Both the position numbers and the translations under genes were made by a program. Shown in pieces: positions 1-6,579 of a DNA stretch of 8,542 nt; within the stretch, counting starts at the first letter, position 1; each line of letters begins with the position of its first letter. The DNA is taken from contig JBJETA010000140.1 of NCBI GenBank assembly GCA_051883075.1, positions 1 through 8,542 on the forward strand. Direction: 5' to 3'. The DNA is from Aminipila sp051883075. Its GTDB lineage: Bacteria > Bacillota > Clostridia > Peptostreptococcales > Anaerovoracaceae. A model generated the notes under the pieces. It was not told the origin of the DNA, ran no database searches, and saw only the letters and a list, made by a program, of their open reading frames with translations.

Positions 1-1
1 A

Positions 2-265
2 GACGGTCTGGATATTGCTGCACAGTCAGAAAGCTCACAGGCATCAGGAGGCTACTGCATACAGTTTGGCAGCTTTTCAGCCAGAGGAAGTGCAGAAGAA
101 ATGATTTCAGATCTGGAAACAAGCGGTATTAAGGCTGAAATAGTCGAAAAAGACGGTATGTTTAAGGTTGTAAGTACTCTGTTTGAAAACAGGGAAAAGG
201 CTGTTGAAGCTCTGGGCTTTTTAAAGGATACACAGTATGCAGATGCATTTATTACGATGAAATAG
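2..265 (+). CDS. SPOR-domain protein, C-terminal part (5' end outside window)
   Basis: The gene enters from the left edge; 87 codons are visible before a TAG stop at 263-265. The visible protein reads as a SPOR domain: after a short Ser/Gln/Gly-rich linker comes a strand with YCIQFGSF, then a helix (residues about 32-43 of the fragment), a strand around AEIVEKDGMFKVV, a second helix (ENREKAVEALGFLK) and a closing strand (YADAFITMK). SPOR domains bind denuded septal peptidoglycan and usually form the C-terminus of cell-wall hydrolases or division proteins, so the missing N-terminal part could be an amidase, a membrane anchor or another module; it cannot be told from here. The next gene, rarA, starts 25 bases downstream with no terminator between, so the two are probably co-transcribed. 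The domain call rests on pattern and predicted strand/helix order, not on a search. Confidence 0.75.
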   Translation, partial: DGLDIAAQSESSQASGGYCIQFGSFSARGSAEEMISDLETSGIKAEIVEKDGMFKVVSTLFENREKAVEALGFLKDTQYADAFITMK

Positions 266-290
266 ATAAAATAAACGAAAGGAAAAAGCT

Positions 291-1574
291 ATGATTCCTC
301 TTTCTACCAAAATGAGACCGACAAATATTGATAACTTTGTGGGACAAAAGCATTTTTTATATAAAGGTTCTTTACTTTACAATTCAATAAAGAATAAGAC
401 CTTTGATTCGGCTATTTTCTTCGGACCTTCAGGCACGGGAAAAACAACTCTTGCCAGAATAATCGCAAAGGAAATGGATGGAGAGTTTTGTGAAATAAAC
501 GCCACAACTACAGGTACGAAAGAACTGAAAGAAATCATAAGCAAAGCACAGCTTAAGTTCTTCGGAATACAGAAGCAGACTACATATGTCTATGTAGATG
601 AAGTCCACCGCTGGAACAAGCTCCAGCAGGACACTCTTTTAAAGGCCATAGAGGAGGGTGTCATACATTTTATCGGAAGTACTACAGAAAATCCGTATTT
701 TTCAATCAACAATGCGATACTCAGCAGAGTGAGGAATATATATGAGTTTAAGAAGCACACAACTGAGGATCTGGTAAGTATATTAAAATACGCTTTAAAT
801 GACAATGAACGCGGCTTTGGCAGCATGGATATTTCCTGTGATGATGAAGTGCTCCGCGTGCTTGCTGAAATGAGCACGGGAGATGCCAGAGTGGCTCTTG
901 ATACATTGGGTTTTATAGTTGATAATCTTGGTGAAAACAGATGCATAACAACAGAGCTTGTCGGCGAGGCGATGCAGAGGAAAACAAATTTCTATGATAA
1001 AAGTGAGGATAAATACAACCTGCTGTCAGCCCTTCAGAAATCAGTAAGAGGGAGCGATCCGGATGCGGCGGTACACTATCTGGCAAGACTTCTTGAAGGA
1101 GGGGCAGATCTCCAGATGATTGGAAGACGCCTGCTTGTTATGGCCAGCGAAGATATAGGTATGGCATATCCGAATGCCATAACAATTGTAAATTCCTGTG
1201 TACAGGCAGCACTTATGGTAGGATTGCCTGAAGCTAAAATCAACTTGGCGCAGGCTGTTGTGCTTCTTGCGTCATCTCCTAAATCAAATGCGTCATATAT
1301 GGCTCTTGCAGCAGCGGAGAACGATTTGAAGAGCAGGGAAATTGATGATATTCCGCTGCATCTGAAGGATTCACACTATGCAGGTGCGGAAAAAAGAGGC
1401 ATAGGCATTGATTATAAGTATCCGCATGCATATGGTGGATATGTAAAACAGCAGTATCTCCCTGACAATCTGTACAAAGAGGGAGTCAGGTATTATGAGC
1501 CAACCGAAAACGGAAATGAGGCTTCATTTAAGAAATTTTTGGAAGGAATACGTAAGATAAATGAGAAAGATTGA
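291..1574 (+). CDS. rarA: Replication-associated recombination protein RarA (MgsA), AAA+ ATPase
   Basis: This cytoplasmic AAA+ ATPase of the RarA/MgsA/WRNIP1 family, related to clamp loaders, acts at stalled replication forks. The 427-residue length is usual for the family. Visible motifs are the N-terminal MRPTNIDNFVGQ (family form MRPxxLDEFVGQ), Walker A GPSGTGKT (45-52), Walker B YVYVDEVHR (99-107), sensor 1 STTEN (130-134), an arginine-finger segment SRVR (145-148) and sensor 2 GDAR (197-200). The C-terminal tetramerisation part includes RRLLVMASEDIGMAYP (279-294) and ends with the family signature YKYPHAYGGYVKQQYLPD (375-392). The ATG is supported by GAAAGG at 277-282, eight bases upstream, and by the position of the first motif. 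Its end overlaps the ispH-rpsA start by 14 bases in another frame, which suggests translational coupling. Walker B reads DEVHR rather than the common DEIHR, a conservative change. Confidence 0.95.
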   Translation: MIPLSTKMRPTNIDNFVGQKHFLYKGSLLYNSIKNKTFDSAIFFGPSGTGKTTLARIIAKEMDGEFCEINATTTGTKELKEIISKAQLKFFGIQKQTTYVYVDEVHRWNKLQQDTLLKAIEEGVIHFIGSTTENPYFSINNAILSRVRNIYEFKKHTTEDLVSILKYALNDNERGFGSMDISCDDEVLRVLAEMSTGDARVALDTLGFIVDNLGENRCITTELVGEAMQRKTNFYDKSEDKYNLLSALQKSVRGSDPDAAVHYLARLLEGGADLQMIGRRLLVMASEDIGMAYPNAITIVNSCVQAALMVGLPEAKINLAQAVVLLASSPKSNASYMALAAAENDLKSREIDDIPLHLKDSHYAGAEKRGIGIDYKYPHAYGGYVKQQYLPDNLYKEGVRYYEPTENGNEASFKKFLEGIRKINEKD

Positions 1575-3519
1575 AATAGCCGAAAATTCGGGGTTTTGCT
1601 TTGGAGTGAAGCGCGCTATAGAAATGACCGAAAATGCGGCGGAACAATATACAGGCAAAAAGAGGGTCTTTACCTGTGGACCGCTGATTCACAATCAGTC
1701 GGTTACTGATGAACTAAAAAGCAGAGGTGTGGACATTATCGGGAAACCTTCTGAGGCGGGGAAAGATGATGTCGTTATCGTGCGTTCACACGGAGAGGGA
1801 AAGGCTTTTTATGAGGAAGCGGAAAGGATAGGCTTTGAGCTGATAGATGCAACCTGCCCTTTTGTGTCCAAAATACACAGACTGGTTGAAAATGCAGACA
1901 GGGAAGGGAAAAAAATCATTATTGTGGGAGATGCAGCGCATCCGGAGGTAAAGGGGATAAACGGCTGGTGCGGAAACAGGGCGGTTATTGTAAACTCTGA
2001 GGAGGATGCAGAACATGTAAAAAAGGACAGGTATTTTGTGGTTGCGCAGACCACTCTGCAGCGCGGGCATTTTTGCGGTATAACGGAAAACCTTAAAGCA
2101 CAGGGCTGTGAGCTTGATATACATGATACCATATGCAGTGCGACATCAGTGAGACAGGACAGCTGCAGGAAACTGTCAGAGAGAGTGGATCTTATGCTGA
2201 TTATAGGCGGTAAAAACAGTTCAAATTCAAAAAAATTGTACGAGCTCTCGAAAAAAAACTGCAAAAAAACATTTTTTATTGAAAATATAGCAGATTTACC
2301 ATTGAAAGATATTGAATTATGTAATAAAATAGGAATTGCGGCGGGTGCTTCTACACCCGAACGCTTAATTAAGGAGGTTATTGCTAACATGAGTGAATTT
2401 ATCACTGAAAACAACGAAGAAAATTTAATGTGCAACTTTATGGACGAAATTGAAAAGTCATTAAGGCTGCCTAGAGGTGGAGAAATCGTAGAAGGTACTG
2501 TAATCCATGTAACTGACAGAGAAGTTGTTGTCAACCTTGGCTGCAAGAAGGATGGTATTATTCCTAAAGATGAACTAACATTGGAAGGAGACGTAAAGCT
2601 TACTGATTTATTTAAAGAAGGAGACGCAATTCAGGCTAAGGTATTAAAGACTGATGATGGCGATGGAAATATCCTACTATCTAAGAAGAAGTTAGAAGTA
2701 AATGAGCACTGGGATGAAATCAATACTGCTCTTGAAGATAAATCTTTTATAAATGTTAAGGTCGTTAAGGAAGTTAAGGGCGGCGTTATTGCAGCTTATA
2801 AGGAAGTATCAGGATTTATTCCTCTTTCACAGCTTTCAGACAGATTTGTGGACAAGGCTGAAGAGTTTATAGGAAAGGTTCTTCCTGTAAGAGTTACCCG
2901 TGTTGATCAGAAGAAGGGTAAGGCTGTATTCTCACACAAGGCTTACTTAGCTGAAGAAAGACAGAAGAAAATCGATGAAGTATGGAGCAGCCTGAATGAA
3001 GGCGATGTTGTAGAAGGTACTGTTATGAGATTTACTGATTACGGTGCATTCGTAGATATCGGAGGTATTGATGGATTACTTCACATTTCAGAAATTTCAT
3101 GGGGTAAGTTAAAGCATCCTCAGGAAGTTTTATCTATCGGTCAGAAGGTAGAAGTTAAAGTTCTTTCAATGAACAGCGAAAAGGGCAAGATTTCTCTTGG
3201 CTTAAAGCAGACTCAGCCTGAACCTTGGACAATTATCGACGAAAAGTATGAAGTTGGACAGGTTATCACAGGTAAGGTTGTTCAGATTAAGGAATATGGT
3301 GCGTTCGTAGAGTTAGAACCGGGTCTTGACGGACTTGTACATATTTCAGAAATCGCTCACAAGCGTGTTACAAACATTGCTGAAGAGCTTACAGTTGGTC
3401 AGGAAGTATCAGCTAAGATTCTTGAAATTGACAAGGACAGAAAGAGAATCAGCTTAAGCATCAAAGAAACTTTGGAAGCTCCTGCAGAAGAAGCTGCCGA
3501 AGCTGCTGACGCTGAATAA
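1561..3519 (+). CDS. ispH-rpsA: Fused IspH (HMBPP reductase) and ribosomal protein S1
   Basis: This is one continuous 652-residue frame with two activities. Residues 1-276 are IspH (LytB), the 4Fe-4S enzyme that converts HMBPP to IPP and DMAPP in the last step of the MEP pathway. Cluster cysteines are C13 (GFCFGVKRA), C99 (DATCPFV) and C192 (TICSAT). Substrate-site motifs are HNQSV, RSHG (H77), HPEV (H127, E129), QTT (163-165), SSN (220-222) and GAST (S264). Residues about 307-634 are four S1 RNA-binding domains (roughly 307-375, 393-460, 481-549 and 566-634); domains 3 and 4 carry the classic YGAFVDI/YGAFVEL and GLLHISEI/GLVHISEI. An Ala/Glu-rich acidic tail ends the protein. Start ATG 1561 follows GGAAGGAA at 1541-1548, a rather long 12-base spacing, and overlaps the rarA stop. 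Codon use shifts near codon 270: the S1 half favours AAG, GTT, GCT and GGT, as highly expressed genes do. Such fusions are known in Clostridia. Confidence 0.95.
   Translation: MRKIEIAENSGFCFGVKRAIEMTENAAEQYTGKKRVFTCGPLIHNQSVTDELKSRGVDIIGKPSEAGKDDVVIVRSHGEGKAFYEEAERIGFELIDATCPFVSKIHRLVENADREGKKIIIVGDAAHPEVKGINGWCGNRAVIVNSEEDAEHVKKDRYFVVAQTTLQRGHFCGITENLKAQGCELDIHDTICSATSVRQDSCRKLSERVDLMLIIGGKNSSNSKKLYELSKKNCKKTFFIENIADLPLKDIELCNKIGIAAGASTPERLIKEVIANMSEFITENNEENLMCNFMDEIEKSLRLPRGGEIVEGTVIHVTDREVVVNLGCKKDGIIPKDELTLEGDVKLTDLFKEGDAIQAKVLKTDDGDGNILLSKKKLEVNEHWDEINTALEDKSFINVKVVKEVKGGVIAAYKEVSGFIPLSQLSDRFVDKAEEFIGKVLPVRVTRVDQKKGKAVFSHKAYLAEERQKKIDEVWSSLNEGDVVEGTVMRFTDYGAFVDIGGIDGLLHISEISWGKLKHPQEVLSIGQKVEVKVLSMNSEKGKISLGLKQTQPEPWTIIDEKYEVGQVITGKVVQIKEYGAFVELEPGLDGLVHISEIAHKRVTNIAEELTVGQEVSAKILEIDKDRKRISLSIKETLEAPAEEAAEAADAE
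2302..2330 (+). promoter_or_regulatory. Candidate internal promoter ahead of the S1 half
   Basis: Inside the IspH coding part, TTGAAA (2302-2307) and TAAAAT (2325-2330) are 17 bases apart; each differs from the sigma-A consensus at one position. The predicted start near 2337 would give a leader of about 52 bases before the in-frame ATG at 2389. The sequence upstream is rich in A-tracts (2229-2277), which could act as curved or UP-like DNA. The region is locally AT-rich, so chance matches are possible. Confidence 0.4.
2342..2359 (+). promoter_or_regulatory. Hairpin in front of the internal S1 ribosome binding site
   Basis: CGGGTG (2342-2347) and CACCCG (2354-2359) form a perfect 6-bp stem with a 6-base loop. 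It would lie a few bases from the 5' end of a transcript from the internal promoter and 11 bases before the Shine-Dalgarno sequence. It also encodes part of the conserved GASTPE motif of IspH, so protein constraint alone could explain part of it. A role in mRNA stability or S1 autoregulation is inference. Confidence 0.3.
2371..2391 (+). promoter_or_regulatory. Internal Shine-Dalgarno and in-frame ATG for free S1
   Basis: AAGGAGGT (2371-2378) is a near-complete anti-16S match and lies 10 bases before ATG 2389-2391, which is codon 277 of the fusion and in its frame. Initiation here would give a 376-residue protein holding all four S1 domains and no IspH. This site is stronger than the one at the fusion's own start (GGAAGGAA, 12 bases away). 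The ATG falls where stand-alone IspH proteins normally end (EVIxxM), and the codon-use shift begins at about the same point. Both facts fit an rpsA gene whose own start signals survive inside the fusion. Confidence 0.55.
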
Positions 3520-3535
3520 TTCTTAAAGGTGTATT

Positions 3536-3570
3536 AAAAGCAGGGTGTTTTGTTACGCTCTGCTTTTTTT
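3536..3570 (+). terminator. Intrinsic terminator after ispH-rpsA
   Basis: AAAAGCAGGGTG (3536-3547) pairs with CGCTCTGCTTTT (3556-3567), a 12-bp stem with two G-U pairs and an 8-base loop. A run of seven T begins in the descending arm (3564-3570). It lies 16 bases after the TAA stop and closes the SPOR-rarA-ispH-rpsA unit. Confidence 0.9.
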
Positions 3571-3630
3571 GTAGCCATTATCTTGAAAAGGAAGCTGTAA
3601 TATGCGAAATACATTTGAGGAGGGATAATT

Positions 3631-4131
3631 GTGGACAATCTGATTTTAATAGGAATGCCTGCCTGCGGTAAGAGTACAGTAGGCGTTATACTTGCCAAAA
3701 CACTTGGAATGAAGTTTCTTGATACAGACCTTCTTATACAGGAAAGAGAAGGCGCGCTGCTTCAGGAACTGATAGATACAAAGGGAAATGATTATTTTAA
3801 AAAAGTGGAAGAATATGTTCTCAGAAGCGTTGAAACTGAAAATACGGTCATTTCAACAGGAGGAAGTGCCGTTTACTATCCGGAAGCAATGAAACATTTC
3901 AAAAAGAAGGGTAAGGTTATATATTTAAAAGTATCTTTTGAAGAAATAGAAAAGCGACTGAACAATATAACTACACGCGGAATAACCATGGGACCGGGAC
4001 AGACTCTGAGGGATCTGTATGACAGCAGGGTTCCGCTGTATGAAAAGTATGCGGATATAGTAGTTGACAATGACAATCCGGATATGGAAGAAGCTGTTAA
4101 AAAAATAACGCAAATTAGTTCACAATATTGA
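3631..4131 (+). CDS. aroK: Shikimate kinase family protein
   Basis: This is a 166-residue P-loop kinase of the shikimate kinase fold; the classical enzyme phosphorylates shikimate with ATP in the chorismate pathway. Walker A is GMPACGKST (8-16). The shikimate-site DTD is at 31-33, a conserved Glu at 60 follows FKKVE, STGGS is at 75-79 and DSRVPLYEKYADIVV at 131-145 carries the second substrate Arg (R133). The lid has R116 but not the usual RPLL. Compared with well-studied shikimate kinases, the FR arginine (R58 in the M. tuberculosis enzyme) is Lys57 and the third Gly of GGG is Ser79. The annotation is therefore sound for family but less so for substrate. The start is GTG, chosen because GAGGAGGG (3617-3624) sits six bases before it and the P-loop follows at the normal distance. 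No other aro gene is nearby. The tail (ITQISSQY) runs into a chemotaxis receptor remnant. Confidence 0.8.
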   Translation: MDNLILIGMPACGKSTVGVILAKTLGMKFLDTDLLIQEREGALLQELIDTKGNDYFKKVEEYVLRSVETENTVISTGGSAVYYPEAMKHFKKKGKVIYLKVSFEEIEKRLNNITTRGITMGPGQTLRDLYDSRVPLYEKYADIVVDNDNPDMEEAVKKITQISSQY

Positions 4132-4247
4132 ATAAAGTAGTACAGACAAACTCCGCAACAGCTCAGGAAAGTGCGGCGGGCAGTGAAGAACTGAACGCAC
4201 AGACGGAATTGCTGAATGAACTGATTAGAAAATTCAAGACGAAATAA
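4119..4247 (+). pseudogene. Orphan C-terminal end of a methyl-accepting chemotaxis protein
   Basis: A short open stretch after an in-frame TAG (4116-4118) encodes NKVVQTNSATAQESAAGSEE followed by LNAQTELLNELIRKFKTK and a TAA stop (4245-4247). This matches the end of the cytoplasmic signalling coiled coil of chemotaxis receptors (family form VVQTNSATAEESAAASEELxxQAxxLKxLVxxF). Only about 40 residues remain: no ligand domain, membrane segments, HAMP or hairpin tip are present, and no good start codon or ribosome binding site is seen. The TTG at 4128 overlaps the kinase stop and is not convincing. I read it as a scar of a deleted receptor gene, left between the kinase gene and the terminator. 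The open stretch begins inside the last four codons of the kinase gene in another frame. Confidence 0.75.
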
Positions 4248-4265
4248 GCTTCTGAAAAACTAAAA

Positions 4266-4310
4266 AGCAGTAAAAAAAGCCGGGCAAAATGCCCGGTCTT
4301 TTTTTCTGCT
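4266..4310. terminator. Bidirectional terminator shared by the kinase unit and recN
   Basis: The core stem CCGGGCA/TGCCCGG with an AAA loop is flanked by G plus seven A on the left (4272-4279) and C plus seven T on the right (4298-4305), with one bulged T at 4297. The stem can extend further through AGCAG (4266-4270) and CTGCT (4306-4310). It gives a T-tract in both directions, so it can end the + strand unit and the - strand argR-recN unit. The outer arm overlaps the recN stop codon (4309-4311). Confidence 0.9.
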
Positions 4311-5979
4311 AAACAGAAGCGGAGATAAGATCCTCCGCACTTTTCAGTGTAGCCTCCGTTATGTTCAATCCACCCAGAAGGCGGGCGATTTCTTCGATTT
4401 TCTCTTTTTCGGTAAGAGGCACTACTGTTGTATATGTTGAAGTTTCGTCAGATGTTTTTACTATTTTGTAGTTGTATTTTCCGCATGCCGCTATCTGAGG
4501 CAGGTGGGTTATACATATTATCTGATGGGCAGCAGCTATTTCTTTAAGCTTGCGGCCGACAACACTTGCGGCGATACCGCTGATGCCTGTATCTATTTCA
4601 TCAAAAATCATTGTAGGGATGTTGTCATAATCACCTATAATTTTCTTGAATGCAAGCATGATTCTGGACATTTCACCGCCTGAGGCAATTTTTGCAAGCG
4701 GTTTTAGGGCCTCACCCCTGTTGGTGCTGATTAAAAATTCAACTAAATCAATGCCATTTGCGGTATAGCCTGACGGATTGTTTGAAAAGCTGATTTCAAA
4801 CTCAGCATTACCGAAGCCGAGTTCAGAAAGCTGCTGTTTTATTTTGCTCTCAAGCTCTGCTGCCGCAGATTTGCGCAGGGAAGAAAGTCTTTGGGCGGCC
4901 AGCTTGAGCTGCTCCTTGCATATTGAAATCTCATGATTAAGTCTTTCTTTCTCTTCATCAATGTTTTCAATGACAGAAAGATCCTTTTCCAATTTATCCC
5001 TGTATGCAAATATTTCTTCTATAGTCTGACCGTATTTTCTTTTAAGCTTATCTATCTCGTTCATTCTCGAGAGTGCCGCATCAAGCTCCTCCGGTGAAAA
5101 AGATATATTTTCTTTAAGAGAACGAATTTCACGGCTGATATCCTCAAGCTTATAATAAGCATCGTTAAATACGGGGAGAATTTCAGAAAGCTTTTTTGAA
5201 TACGGCGCTATATCGTGAAGGCAACCCTGGATGTGTGACAAAGCTTCCAGCACGGAAGGAGAGCTGTCATAAAGCATCTCATAAGAAGAAGACAGGTTTT
5301 CATAAATCTTCTCACTGTTCTGGAGTGTAAGAAGCCGTTCCTCCAAATCACGGTCTTCATCGGGAATCAGACCTGCCTGCCTTATTTCGTCATATTCAAA
5401 CCGCATAAAATCCTGTTTTCTTTGGTTTTCCGCAGCATCCGAAAGAAGGGAACGAAGCTGGCCTGAAAGTACCTTGTATTCGTTGTAAAACTTTTCTGTC
5501 AGAGCCTTAACCGGACTGATTTCTTCACTGTTGTATAAATCAAGAAGCTGTATGTGAAGCTCCGGATCCAGCAGGGACTGATGATCATACTGACCGTGTA
5601 TGTCAGCAAGCTTTTTGCAGAAAGAGTTCAGAAATGAAACTGATACAATCTGGTTATTTATTCTGCATATGCTTTTTCCCGACAGGGAGATTTCACGCTT
5701 GATAATGACCTGACTGTCTTCTGTGGAAATGCCGTTTTCGGAAAGCAATGCTTCACCGGCGGCAGGACATTCCTCCAGCACCAGTTCAATGATTGCTTTA
5801 TCTTTTCCGGAGCGCACAAAAGCAGTGTCGGCTCTGCTTCCTAAAGCGAGATTTACCGCTTCAATGATAATCGATTTACCGGCACCGGTCTCACCGGTTA
5901 TTATATTTAAACCTGAATGGAAGTCTATATCCATCTCATCTATGATAGCAAAATCTTTAACATGTAAATGTGAAATCAT
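4309..5979 (-). CDS. recN: DNA repair protein RecN
   Basis: RecN is an SMC-like cytoplasmic ATPase recruited early to double-strand breaks, where it aids end cohesion and RecA-dependent repair. The protein has 556 residues, normal for the family. The N-terminal head holds Walker A GETGAGKS (29-36) and the RecN-type segment KLADIHGQYDHQSLLDP (123-139). A coiled-coil arm spans roughly 150-380 and is shorter than in true SMC proteins. The C-terminal head has the ABC signature SGGEMSR (433-439), Walker B with MIFDEIDTGISG (457-468) and the H-loop ITHLPQIAA (490-498). The ATG (5977-5979) is preceded by AGGAGG (5987-5992 on this strand) at seven bases. Its start lies 20 bases after the argR stop with no terminator between, so the two form an operon, as in Bacillus (ahrC-recN). 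All catalytic motifs are intact. Confidence 0.97.
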   Translation of the reverse strand: MISHLHVKDFAIIDEMDIDFHSGLNIITGETGAGKSIIIEAVNLALGSRADTAFVRSGKDKAIIELVLEECPAAGEALLSENGISTEDSQVIIKREISLSGKSICRINNQIVSVSFLNSFCKKLADIHGQYDHQSLLDPELHIQLLDLYNSEEISPVKALTEKFYNEYKVLSGQLRSLLSDAAENQRKQDFMRFEYDEIRQAGLIPDEDRDLEERLLTLQNSEKIYENLSSSYEMLYDSSPSVLEALSHIQGCLHDIAPYSKKLSEILPVFNDAYYKLEDISREIRSLKENISFSPEELDAALSRMNEIDKLKRKYGQTIEEIFAYRDKLEKDLSVIENIDEEKERLNHEISICKEQLKLAAQRLSSLRKSAAAELESKIKQQLSELGFGNAEFEISFSNNPSGYTANGIDLVEFLISTNRGEALKPLAKIASGGEMSRIMLAFKKIIGDYDNIPTMIFDEIDTGISGIAASVVGRKLKEIAAAHQIICITHLPQIAACGKYNYKIVKTSDETSTYTTVVPLTEKEKIEEIARLLGGLNITEATLKSAEDLISASV

Positions 5980-5999
5980 TTACCTGCCTCCTGAAAGAG

Positions 6000-6449
6000 T
6001 TACTTTAATAAGTCGTTGAATTTATCAACAAGTGCAGGGACATTGTCAAGCGAGTCAATGATAATCATAAGTGTATTGTCCCCTGCAATAGAGCCTAAGA
6101 TATGAGGGAAATTCAATGAGTCGATAGCTTCCCCGGCAGCACTTGCACAGCCCGACAGGGTTTTCACTACGATTATGTTCTGGGAAGCAACTACGCTTCT
6201 TATTGTTTCCTTAAAAATCTTGATGAATCTGTCTGAAATAGGGTTATCAAGGGAATTGCCCGGGGAATATTTGTATTTTCCTGTGTTGGACAGAACCTTA
6301 ATAAGCTGAAGCTCTTTTATATCTCTGGAAATAGTAGCCTGTGTAACATCATAGCCGCTTTCCTTAAGAAGAGACGCCAGCTTTTCCTGTGTTTCAACAT
6401 CATTGCTGCTGATTATTTCAAGTATTTTGTTTTGTCTTGAATATCTCAT
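6000..6449 (-). CDS. argR: Arginine repressor ArgR/AhrC
   Basis: This is a hexameric, arginine-responsive transcription regulator of arginine synthesis and breakdown; 149 residues is the usual size. The N-terminal winged helix-turn-helix (1-62) carries the recognition-helix signature VTQATISRDIKEL (35-47). The C-terminal oligomerisation and arginine-binding domain (about 75-149) carries VVKTLSGCASAAGEAID and LGSIAGDNT (118-126). In the E. coli protein the equivalent motif is GDDT, with two Asp contacting arginine; here the second is Asn125, so arginine affinity or specificity could differ, though the change may be normal in this lineage. The start ATG follows GGAGG by six bases. The gene leads the argR-recN operon and is divergent from the transporter gene. 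A promoter is visible about 100 bases upstream, and ARG-box-like sites lie in the shared intergenic region, which would fit autoregulation. Confidence 0.95.
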   Translation of the reverse strand: MRYSRQNKILEIISSNDVETQEKLASLLKESGYDVTQATISRDIKELQLIKVLSNTGKYKYSPGNSLDNPISDRFIKIFKETIRSVVASQNIIVVKTLSGCASAAGEAIDSLNFPHILGSIAGDNTLMIIIDSLDNVPALVDKFNDLLK

Positions 6450-6550
6450 ATCTTACCTCCGATATACATTTGTAAATTTTGAACTTTAAAATTTATAAAT
6501 ACTGTATGTATAAAATGACTCATTACAAACATATATTACCATATAAATTA

Positions 6551-6579
6551 ATTAAAGTACAATAATTATTATTTGCCAA
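6551..6579 (-). promoter_or_regulatory. Promoter of argR-recN
   Basis: On the - strand, TTGGCA (6579-6574) and TTTAAT (6556-6551) are separated by 17 bases; each has one mismatch to the sigma-A hexamers. The predicted start is near 6544, giving a leader of about 95 bases to the argR ATG. The setting is very AT-rich, which lowers the certainty. Confidence 0.55.

Noticed and set aside
1809..2546. Long open frame of 245 codons on the - strand across ispH-rpsA
   Set aside because: It is fully antisense to a gene with conserved catalytic motifs, spans the fusion joint, has no family resemblance and no ribosome binding site; its length follows from the codon pattern of the sense gene.
3583..3603. 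TTGAAA (3583-3588) with TAATAT (3598-3603) as the kinase promoter
   Set aside because: The hexamers are only nine bases apart, far too close; no better pair is seen in the short gap, so the kinase promoter is left unassigned.
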